A DNA stretch of 64,000 nt, taken from the NCBI RefSeq assembly GCF_036370855.1, contig NC_088098.1, positions 39,125,981 through 39,189,980 of the forward strand, written 5' to 3'. Position numbers and translations under genes: made by a program. Below are positions 35,782 through 46,090 of this stretch, in pieces (position 1 is the first letter of the stretch; each line of letters opens with the position of its first letter). The notes under the pieces are model-generated. The model was not told where the DNA came from and ran no database searches. It was given only the letters and a program-made list of their open reading frames with translations. The DNA is from Dromaius novaehollandiae (taxonomy: Eukaryota; Chordata; Aves; Casuariiformes; Dromaiidae).

Positions 35782-36000
35782 CGCGGCACCGGCTCCTCTG
35801 GGCCCGGCCCGGCCCCGCCGCCGCTTAAAGCACCGGGGCGGAGCCAGCGCGGCCCCAGTGCGGCCCCCGCCCCGCCCCGCCCCGCCCGGCGCCGCCGCCC
35901 CTGCGCCCGCTGCGGCGCGGCCTGGCCCTCGCTGTGGGGCCGGGCCCTTCCCCGCTGTGGGGCTGGGCCCCCGCTCTCCTGTGGGGCCTAACCTGCCCCC
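35040..36000 (-). promoter_or_regulatory. CSRP2: CpG island with CSRP2 promoter and non-coding exon 1
   Basis: G/C content and CpG frequency rise sharply against A/T-rich flanks. On the minus strand overlapping GC boxes (GGGCGGGGCGGGGCGGGG, about 35,887-35,865) lie about 35-55 bases upstream of TTTAA (35,829-35,825). A start is then expected near 35,800, followed by possible splice donors at 35,781 and 35,732. Exon 1 limits cannot be fixed from sequence. Because of this composition, the long open frames here on both strands are not taken as genes. Confidence 0.7.
35865..35887 (-). promoter_or_regulatory. CSRP2: GC-box (SP/KLF) cluster
   Basis: Four overlapping GGGCGG-type sites on the minus strand just upstream of the presumed CSRP2 start. 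SP1/KLF-type factors bind such sites. Confidence 0.6.
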
Positions 36001-36171
36001 TGCCATGAGGCCAGACCCCGCCCCACCCATGGGAGCAGCCCCCCATTTCCACTGTGAGGCCTAACCCGCATCCTGCCGTGGGGCCTGACCTCCCCCCACC
36101 ATGGGGCCAGACCCACACCCCGCTGCAGGGCTGGACCCTCGTCACCGCTGTGGGGCTGCTCCGCAGTCCTT

Positions 36172-36975
36172 GCTGTGGGGCCAGACCCTCATCCCTGCTG
36201 TGGGGCTGGGGCCTCACCCCACGTGGGGCTGGACCCTCATCCTTGCTGTGGGGCTGGGGCCTCACCCCACGTGGGGCTGGACCCTCATCCTTGCTGTGGA
36301 GCTGGGGCCTCACCCCACGTGGGGCCGGACCCTCATCCTTGCTGTGGGGCTGGGGCCTCACCCCACGTGTGGCCAGACCCTCATCCTTGCTGTGGGGCTG
36401 GGGCCTCACCCCACGTGTGGCCAGACCCTCATCTTTGCTGTGGGGCTGGGGCCTCACCCCACGTGTGGCTGGACCCTCATCCTTGCTGTGGGGCTGGGGC
36501 CTCACCCCACGTGGGGCTGGACCCTCATCCTTGCTGTGGGGCTGGGGCCTCACCCCACGTGGGGCTGGACCCTCATCCTTGCTGTGGAGCTGGGGCCTCA
36601 CCCCACGTGGGGCCGGACCCTCATCCTTGCTGTGGGGCTGGGGCCTCACCCCACGTGTGGCCAGACCCTCATCCTTGCTGTGGGGCTGGGGCCTCACCCC
36701 ACGTGTGGCCAGACCCTCATCTTTGCTGTGGGGCTGGGGCCTCACCCCACGTGGGGCTGGACCCTCATCCTTGCTGTGGGGCTGGGGCCTCACCCCACGT
36801 GGGGCTGGACCCTCATCCTTGCTGTGGGGCTGGGGCCTCACCCCACGTGTGGCCAGACCCTCATCTTTGCTGTGGGGCTGGGGCCTCACCCCACGTGGGG
36901 TTGGACCCTCATCCTTGCTGTGGGGCTGGGGCCTCACCCCACATGGGGCTGGAGCCTCCTCTTTGCTGTGGGGCT
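36172..36975. repeat. 48-bp G/C-rich minisatellite, about 16 copies, with a CACGTG E-box in nearly every unit
   Basis: Head-to-tail 48-bp units, each with CTGTGGGGCTGGGGCCTCAC and then CCCCACGTGGGG or CCCCACGTGTGG. I count 15 CACGTG cores and one CACATG. Variant units recur at 288 bp (for example GTGGAG at 36,300 and 36,588), so six-unit blocks have duplicated. Degenerate relatives extend left to about 35,925 and right to about 37,060. As 48 is divisible by three, several frames on both strands stay open for 320-441 codons; these are repeat artefacts. Confidence 0.95.
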
Positions 36976-38906
36976 GCGGCTGCACCTCCATTGTGGGGGT
37001 GGGCTCACACCCCAGTATGGGGCTGGCCCCCCTTCCTGCTCTGGGGCCAGGGGACCTGCATGCCCAGACACCCCCCGGTGAAGCACTTTCTCTGGGGGTT
37101 GGGGGGCTCCAGCACACAGCATCCAAGCGAGGGGTGAGGAAGGACAACATGTGACTGCACCAGCCACCTTGAAAAGTGGGTTGGTAACATGGAAATTGCA
37201 GTTTCAGATATGACCAAAACTTGGGGCTTTATTTGCTGTACTCATTTTTAGGACTTTTTTAATCCTGAAGGTCTCTGCTGTCCCCATGAGGTGCACGTGG
37301 GCCTCATGGTGGTGCTTCGCGGGGAGCACGGCGGCAGGTTGGCAGGGCTGAGCAATACGTAGGGTGTGAGGGGCGCTGGGCCGGCTCCCAGGCACGAGGG
37401 GGTCTGACGGTCCCTGCATGGGTTTTAACAATTTTCACAGTAATTAGACATGTCCACGTCCGGCAGTTCAGACTGCGGAAAGCACCTCAGTACTTGAAGC
37501 CCCTCTTAGAAGTGGCCCCTTCCCCGACGTCTGCAAGGCCATCATGCGCTGCTTGTGTTGATTCAGGTTTATGCACAGGGTGTTTAGAGGGAAACGCAGG
37601 TTTATCTCCTCCTCTGTTAATCAAATACCAGATCAGCTGGTCATTACCCGCACAAACGCCAAGGCGCTCTGTTTCAGCACAGGAACAACTTCACCTGCAC
37701 CAGAAACAAAGCCCAGCAAGCTCGGGGCAGGCGGTTTCGTACCAAACATTCAATGCAGGTATTGTAAAATGAAATGACAGCCTGCGAGACAGGTATGCGA
37801 TAGGTCCCGCCGGGGCTGTATCAGCACAGGTGGCTGGGTGTTGTATGACCCGCTTTGTCCAGCATCCGGGATATGTTCGGGGCCAAACTGCTCGTATCAC
37901 GAGATTAAAATTTACCTCCACGTGAGGCATGTGCATGAGAAAGGTTAGCTGTCCTCTCCCGTTAAAATGTGCTTCCAGTGTGTTGCAGCCTGTATGCTGG
38001 CAATCATGACTCACTCAGATTTTTTCCTTCCCGTTTATGATTTTTTCTCTTCTTCATTTGCAATGAATTGTGAATGACCAAATTGTGCCCGATTTGTGCA
38101 CATCTTAGTGCTCTGTTCCACAGGCAAACTCGGTATCTGTTCCTGTGGAGTAAGACCCAGAGCCTGGCCTCAAAAGTAATAAAAAAAAAATTTACTCTAA
38201 TTTCTGAGGGAAAGGAGCACAAACAGGAGCAGAAGTAGTAGTGACTTTTGCTTCATGACTTGGAGATCACGTTTAGGGATAGGATCTCCCCGATTCAGAA
38301 AAATAAGAGATGTGTGAGTCAGAGTAGGCTGCCTCCAATTATGCCTGTTCCCTCTTGTCCAACCAGTCCTGCTCCTAGCCCTGCTGGAACGACGTGTAAT
38401 GAAGTTATGTTATTTACCGTGTCTCCTCAGGTAGCCTCCAGACGCTATTAGATTTTCCCTTTTTTTTCCCTAAAGACTATCAAAAATAAACAGCAAGTAT
38501 CTCAGAAGAAAGTAGCACTACCGCTCTATTAAGATCTGAAGTGATGCTTCCCAAAGCAAGGACACGCTTACTGTGCCCAAGTGGTCCTGCTGGTGGGAAC
38601 CACAACACTCCTCTGGGCCTGCTCGGTGGTGAGGCACTGCTAAGGGGGTTGGTAGGCGGTCTCACATCCACGAATTAGTTTTCTCATGTCTAGTATTTAG
38701 TCAGTCTGTCAGAAGTAGAATAACTCTGAGGGACACCCATAAATGTGGTGGTAAGTCCATTACTATGGGAAGAACATTTAAGGAATATGTTACTACCACA
38801 CTCAGAAATAATACCTTGTAACAAAGGAGAACAACATTAAGAACAAAAACTTTCACCACAATTTATTTCTATTGCTAATGATTATTCCCTATCAGTACAT
38901 CTTATA

Positions 38907-38927
38907 AATATGCATATATATATATGC

Positions 38928-38963
<36 letters not shown>
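38907..38963. repeat. AT-dinucleotide microsatellite
   Basis: Alternating TA/TG-TA sequence, with an uninterrupted TA block from about 38,935 to 38,962. Likely length-polymorphic. Confidence 0.95.
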
Positions 38964-38965
<2 letters not shown>

Positions 38966-40898
38966 TATCTCCTTGGCAGATCTCTTTTTCTCTCTTTCTC
39001 ACTTTTCTGAGGGCATAATTCAGAATTTTTTAAAGATAAAGCCTGCACCTGACCCTAGAGCATTCCTCCTTGCTGCCCTGCACTCATTACTTTGGATCTC
39101 CCCTCCCATTTGCTTTTCGCTCCTGAGTTCCCTGAGCAGCCCCATTGCCCCGTCCCCTGCCTCACCAGCCTCTTCCTGCCTAACACCGGACTTCTGCTGT
39201 AAACTCCTCAGACGCGCTTGCCCAAAATCTCTGGCGCTGGTGCCCTTGCCCTGTTGATCTGCCAGATCTGGCTCCAGACTGCGAGCGGGGGAGCGCGCTT
39301 CCCTTTTCTTGGCCGTGCGAAAAGCCACAGGCTGCGTGCAGAAGCAGTTCTCCCTCCACTTGCAAAATTGACCCAAAGCACGTTCATTCATCAATTGCAC
39401 CTCAAAACAAAATTCTCTGGTTTTAGCTTTGCTATAATTTTATACAGAAGTGCTTTTTCCATGTTTTGGGGGACTGAGTAAATAATCAGCTTGCCTGATC
39501 TGCCTGTTTCTCAAAAGACTTGCCACATGTCAGTGTCCTCAGGCCTTTTACATCCACGAAATACTTTCCACTCACCTGAGATTATCTTATCCTGGTTTGA
39601 TCTTCTAAGTATGGTGCCACCTGTCTGCTTGCAGGGGACAGTTAATCTGCTTGCTCTCCTGTATGTAAGTTTATTTTGTAGCCCAGATTTTACTTTGCAG
39701 ATTTCTTTTAGTTTTACTTAGCAGATTTCTGACATAGCTTTTGCACAAAATAGTGATGTTACTGATAGAGCTTTCTTAATTATGCTTTTGACAGAGCATA
39801 GTTTAGGTAGTTTTCCTATTAGGAAAGATTGTTTCAAAGCTTGTGTCAGAGCTAGCCTTAGCGGTCAGATACCTCTCAATGTTTTCCTTGGTACCTTAAT
39901 TAATTTCTCACTGGCTAACCCCAAAACTTGCCTTTAAGCAAACGGATTTTGAAGTTAGCTCTATGCAACATCAGCTAGTGAAAAAATTAATTCATACTCA
40001 GTATCGCCCTTATTTGCCCTATGCTAGAAGGGCAGGCTTATTTAGCTAACTTCCTTATTTAAGTAAAATGGGTCCTCCCCCATGCTGTAGCACCTCTCCT
40101 CCAGAGGCAGGAGCTGCAAAGGTCCTGCCTGCCAGGGGACGGTGGCAGAGCCCATTTCCCCTCCTCAACGGCTCGGTCACCCCGTGGAGCATGGCGGCGT
40201 GGAGCACAGCTCTGCCGCGTGGCCCACAAGCGTTCTGGTCGCTGTCTTTTCCCCTCCTCCCCTTGCTATGAAGTTAGATGATTTACCCCCGTAAAATAGT
40301 ACTATGAGAAGCGGCTGAGAGAGCCATCTGCCATCTCCAACAGCCTCGTGGCTGGGGCTGTCTTCTACAATGTGGGAGGCTGCAGCGCAAATCCCTGCTA
40401 CAGCCTAAGGATCTGAACTTGGTTTTCATGTGGCCACAGCAAACGGGCCAAACAACAAGCTGTTTGGGAGAAGGAGACATATAAGCGCGCTCCCACCTGG
40501 GTGCTGCAGAGATCTGGGGCAGGGCCTGGGGTGGGGGGTGGGGGGGGGGGGGCAGAGGAATATCTGTCTTTGGCAGTCCCAAAAACTTAAAACCAAACTC
40601 CAGGGATTTGGTTTTAAGGGCTCTGAGCTGCAGAGCAGAGAGTGAAGCAGCTGTGGAGCTGCCTACTGTAGAAAATGTGAGAGCCAGTGGGTGTTTAAGG
40701 AGGCTGAGCAGAGGGGCCTTAGGGCCTGTGAGAAATCTCCGTGTAATCCTGTGTGCTTCAGCACAGGCTCTTAACCTGTGTCCAGCTCAGCAAAGTGTTT
40801 GGCATGGTGGACCTGGAGTACTTGTGGTCTCCCAGGGAGATTGTAGGGATCTTTACTCATGCGAGGGTCCACACATGTGCACCAGCCAACAACAGCAA

Positions 40899-40901
<3 letters not shown>

Positions 40902-40932
<31 letters not shown>
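40902..40932. repeat. T31 homopolymer
   Basis: 31 consecutive T residues. It could be a simple tract or the tail of a minus-strand retrocopy, but no source sequence is recognised beside it. Confidence 0.95.
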
Positions 40933-40934
<2 letters not shown>

Positions 40935-43380
40935 CTTGAAACATGCCTGCAAATAGCTTGTCCTAATTTCCAGTCCTTAGATGTGGGCTTTCAAAAATTT
41001 TTCAATTAAAGTTGTCCAGCATGTAGGAGACAATAAATCCTTGTGAACTGTTGAGCTCCTCATTAGGAAAACGCGAGTGGGGTGAAGCGCTTTCTCTAGG
41101 GAAGTCTTTACAAAACCCTGCTCAGAGCAGCAGAGAGCTCACATTCATTCTCACGGTCTTGCACACAATGTTGAAGCCTGATGTGAGATTTTTGTACGGT
41201 TATCTAAACCCCACAAAGATGGAAGAAACACATGCTTTGTGTATGATCCTAAACACATTTAGTGAAGTAACACACAACGTAGACTGTTGGTGCTGATGCT
41301 ATCAGGTGACATTGCTGTAAAAGCCCAGCAAAATATTGAAGCTATTAGACTGAAGTTGTGAGGTTTTGAATGGAGATTTCTGAGAAGCCTAGCAAAACAA
41401 ACTCCATTTCAGGTGCCAACTCAGCAGAATACTAATACCTATACTCGTAATGATGTCACCTTCCTGGCAGGAGACGTAATTTAGGTTGAAAGTATTGATT
41501 TCTTTAATAAAGCTTGATTTATTCACAGTACACTCACAAAGCCAGATTATCCCTTGCATTGTGCTATGGAAAAACCTGCAGGCAAGAGCTTAAGTAATCT
41601 CAAAGATGTACAAGCTCTGTCACTGACTGACAGAATTTCATTAGTGCAGGACAAAATCTAAGGACCCGCACAGCTTGCCCCAATAATACAGGTACTGATT
41701 TGGAGGAGGGCAGGGAAATGTGTTTAATATTAGATAGCAGGCACGGAGGGGAGAGCAAGGTGAAACAGTCTGACTTTGCTGTTTTCGGAAAGCTTCCCAG
41801 TTCCACCAGACTGCTAGGCGATTTGCTGGGAAGGCATTACCCAGATAGCAGTGGGTGGCAGCGCTAAATCCACAGCGTGAAAAAGCAGTGCTCAAGCTGA
41901 GAAAAGAACCCATGTGATTTTTTTCCCATCCACCCCATTCCCAGTATTAGTTTGGACCCTAAACCCTCCTTCTCCAATGCCCTGGCACTGCTGCATGTAG
42001 CTTCTTGTCTTGATAAGGAGAGGAAGCACAAAGGAGAGTAGTGCTGGGAGGGATGATGCTCATCCAGTTCCCTGTTTGCCTGCCAAGGAGCACTGCCTGG
42101 GGCTGGCTTACGTCACCTGCGCCCAACCTTCGCTGTATCCACTGGCAGTCTGGGGCCAGAGCTCACTGCTGGCTGTGGTGAGAAAGAAGGGGGTGGCTCA
42201 TTTCCAAGTCCTCTTCATGGAGTTTGCTGCCTCTTTACATCAAAGGAGAAGCGTTTTGGACTCCACAAAAACAGCTAGAGGGTGGTCAGTGTGCGAGGTC
42301 AGCAACGTGCCGATGCCGGTTGGAAAGCAGGCTGTCTCTGTGGATGGCTGGTTGCTACAAAATAGGTCCTTGGTGTCCCTCCTCCTGGCAGCACAACGTG
42401 CTAAGATGCAGTGATGCCTCACCTTTCCCAGGCTAGGAAACTCAGAGCTGCAGAGAGGGAGGGGCAGAAATTTTGGCAGGAAACCTGCCTAGCCTCCAGG
42501 GGAATAAGCTATTGAATGTGGTTGGTCTGTAACTTTTAGCATGTCTCCTCGCAACGAGGAGTGTTTTAATTACACTGTCTGCAGAGGGACTCTGCGGGAT
42601 TGCATATTGTTCCTGTTCTCTTTCGGGCAAAAATGAGCATCAGACTCCTACTTTGCAACTGACCGTAACGTCTGAATGGCAAACATATGTCACCGTGGAG
42701 CACACAAGTGTGCTACACAAATCTCTTTTCTCCAGCAGCAGAGCAGCGAAGGAGCGGTGTACCTCCGCCCTTGTGCAATCCACTGGTGGAAGAAAGACCT
42801 GGGAACTACTCATACGTGGGATTATGCTTCATTAATAACCTGGCAAAATAGGAGAGGTGGCACTGGGGTTGGGCGTTAGTGGTGCTGCTAACTGATGTTG
42901 AGCATGACAGCAGCAGGAAGAGCCAGCTGTAAGCTACATCCTACCTTTGTTTCCTCCCTCCCAAAACTGTGGAAACCTTTAAACCTCTCTAGCAGACTCT
43001 GCCCGCAGGAGTGAAGAGGACCCTGTCTTCACTCAGCTTGCAGATGGGAGATGTGTGGCTAAAAAGCCCCGTCTGCAGAGCCACGATCTTGCATGTAGCA
43101 GTTGTACTTCTGACCTCTTCTGAACAGCCCGTCTTTACTGCAAGCACCAGCACTACCTTCATGTGGTGACTCTCTTCGGCAGACACCGGCTATGGCTAAG
43201 GCAGCATTAGTCCCCGCTGCCAAGGCTAGTAGTGTCCACTCGTTCTGGAGGGGGACGTATCCATGGGTGTCCCCATGGGCAGGATTCATGGCAGTAGCTT
43301 TGGAATAAAACAGTGACACCTCACATCTGGATTTCACCGTGTGCTTTAGGTACCACCACAGCTGAACTGTTCACCTCAGT

Positions 43381-45940
43381 GCTGCGTGAGGAGGAAAGAA
43401 TACCTCATGAATTAAATCAGATAATACTGATTATTAATTAAGGCAATTATCAGCGCTGGTTGGAGTATTTTAATTACCACTGTCACAAAATAATTTTGAA
43501 CCACTAAAAATAGATGATAGCTGTACCATGGAAACACTGATTATAGGCAGAGGTTTCAGCAGGGAAAGCATGTCAAAGTGAGCACCCGGTGTCAGTGGTC
43601 CAGCGGAAACTGCCTACTGGGGACGCTGCCCTTCCACCACGAGCTTTGACCCGCATCCCCTGGCCCTCCCTGCCTCCCTGGCCCTCCTGTCCCCGTCCGT
43701 GCTCCGTCCCTCTCGCTCAGCCAGGGTGCAGAACGGACCCTGGTCAAAACTGGCTGTGCAAAAATAATTTATGGTGGCGGCGCTGGCTGTGGCCGATCAT
43801 GTAACGACAGCATAAGTAACAAATCAATGTAAGGCACTCCTCTTTTCTGTGGTTTCTTTGGGTAGTATTTTATGACCTTCTTTCCCAAATAGTGAGTGAA
43901 CACAAGCTGTGCTTAAAAAGATCACGTCGACTGGCTGTTGCACATCACACAGTCTTGGCAATAGCCCTCTTTTCTTGGCACCAATACAGAAGCACAAGGA
44001 AGTTACGGGGGTCAGGGGCTCTTCTCTACAGTGCTGATGGTCAGCTTTCAACACTTGGCTTATTAATTATCTTTAGTGCTGCGTTCAAGTTATAATGGCC
44101 ATGGTTACATAATGCACGTTCTGTAACAGTGCACAAACAGTTTTTCTAAGACAGAGCAGAGCCTGTATAACACAAATCTCTTTTGCTGAGAAATTTTGGT
44201 GTAGAAAAGAGAAGAAAGAATTAAAAGGATTCTTACAGATGCTTTGCCACTTGGAGAGGAAGATCCAGCTTTAATGAAAGTGAAATCCCATGGTTAGGAA
44301 AAAGCCCAAACAATCTACAATGTTTTCCTTAACTGGATTACAAATATCATCTTTGGAATATGTTTAAAATCAATTACTCTTTTCTCCTTGTTGTGCTGTC
44401 AGTTTGCTTTCTACACTTCATTGAGCAAGGCAAAGAAACAAGGCTGTTGTGCATCTTATTGATTCCACTTTGTGTTGAAAGTCAGTTTATCTTACTAGAT
44501 GTAGGGCAGTGGTAAATGCTATTCTGATTTCTTTTCTAGCATAGATGAGATAGTTATCTCCACAAACTTTAAAATTGAACAAATTGATATCATTGCCTAC
44601 CACAGGGTCTTTGCTGACCTTGCTTGGGACCCGAGGTTCTTCCACACAATGAATTAAAAGATGCATTGCACCGTAAAAAGAAACAGCATTTATGCAGCAG
44701 AGAAAGACAGTCAACTTAATACATAATTTCAAATGCGAGAAGACATATGAACAGAAATTGAAGTGGAAGTGACTGACATTTACTGTCTGAAAGGTAAGAA
44801 TTAAACAGGAGTCAAAAAGAAGTTTCTGAAGGTTGCTTTGCAACCTGCTTTTGCAGGCACCCCACATGGGGAGAGCTCGACAGAGAGAACAGCAAGTGAG
44901 AGGCCAGGAGTGAGGAAAGGAAACAAAGAGAGCAAAAAGGATAAATGTGTAAATGGGAAAAAAGAGGAGTGGGAATAATGGAAACTGGAAGACAGGTAAC
45001 TAGGAAGATAATACACAAGGTCCCTGTGGAAACTGTCTTCTGGATGAGGACAAAGAGCCAACATTTAATACTGTTTGAGACATGAAAATGGAACAAGGGA
45101 GGTGGCCAGTCATCAGCATGAGACAGGTTTTAGTATTAGGTTAAAAAAAATTCTTTTAAAAAATCAGAAGCTTATTAACTGCAAACTGGCTACTAGATGC
45201 ATATGTTTATTCTCAATATTCCCTGCAAGTACTGGCACTATTCGTTCTATTCTGTCCAAAGATGTTTTTCCTGTAGCAGTCCAAAAAGGCTCTATTTCTG
45301 GTATCCAAATGCTTTAATAAACCATTCATGAACTGAAATTTTATTAGTTAATGGTGTTTCTTCCTCACTACTGCAAAGGTTATTTCCCTTAACTCAAAAT
45401 AGTTTGTATATGAATTTTTTTCAGAGACTGAATTTCAAATCAGAAATATATATAGTCAATTGTGTGTATATTTCCATAGCGAAGTCTGGGTCTTTTTTGA
45501 CCTCTAGTTACACACATTACAATTTATTCTCTATTATTTATTCTACGCATTTGAGCTCAGGGCAAGTACACGCCTCCAGTGCAGTATAAATCACCTCAAA
45601 TGTTTCAGTTGAAAAAACATCAATTAGCCCATTCTGCAGTGCAGTTTAACCCCACGCTTTGTGCACATACAACAGCCGTGGTGACATGGCTGCGTTGGCC
45701 AGGAGTGGGAGGAACAGCAGGAAAAGGGCCTTTTATCACTGTGGTTTCTTTTTCTCAGGGGCTGGCTGAAGTTATGCTAGAAGAGCTGCGTCCACTGGCG
45801 GTTCTGCAAGTAGGACTCCAGCGGTGCTGCCGGGCTGCAAAGCCCTGGGGCGAGTAGGCAAGTCTCTAATCAAGGCAAGGCTGAAAGGTCAGATCAGGAA
45901 CCCACTAAAAATGCCTAAAAGAGGTCCACTGATTTTAGTA
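43381..45940. other. Intergenic DNA including an A/T-rich candidate regulatory block
   Basis: 43,400-43,560 is rich in TAAT homeodomain-type cores and holds the MEF2-type CTAAAAATAG at 43,504-43,513. 43,600-43,800 is a C-rich patch. No exon is recognised. Confidence 0.4.
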
Positions 45941-45949
45941 AGATCTGGA

Positions 45950-46090
45950 CAGGCTTTCACTGCTTTGGTAGTCCTTTCCCCTTCTGTAAAGTGAGAATAA
46001 TAATAACCAGCATGGGGATAGGGAGATTGAACTAGCTAGTGCCACACCATGATTAGAGCTGCTTACAGTCCTGGCACTAATTAAAGGTCA
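45950..46090 (+). mobile_element. MIR-like ancient SINE remnant
   Basis: The segment CCCCTTCTGTAAAGTGAGAA followed by TAATAATAACCAG resembles the diagnostic 3' half of MIR (tRNA-derived CORE-SINE), with the expected order of neighbouring words. It is strongly diverged and incomplete at the 5' end. Confidence 0.4.

Larger units (their letters stand above)
37180..43380. other. Intergenic region upstream of CSRP2, proximal part
   Basis: No recognisable exon. It contains an alternating AT repeat (38,907-38,963), G/C-richer patches at about 39,060-39,360 and 40,060-40,260, a G-run near 40,530-40,551, and a T31 tract (40,902-40,932). All open frames are short, overlapping and unmatched. Confidence 0.6.

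Noticed and set aside
35208-36030. Pro/Arg/Gly-rich open frames of 124-194 codons in the CpG island
   Set aside because: Overlapping frames on both strands with skewed composition; explained by G/C richness and lack of stops.
35825-37154. Long open frames of 320-441 codons on both strands over the minisatellite
   Set aside because: The repeat period (48) is a multiple of three and the units lack stop codons, so several frames stay open at once. The peptides are pure 16-residue repeats with no known domain and no splice or start context.
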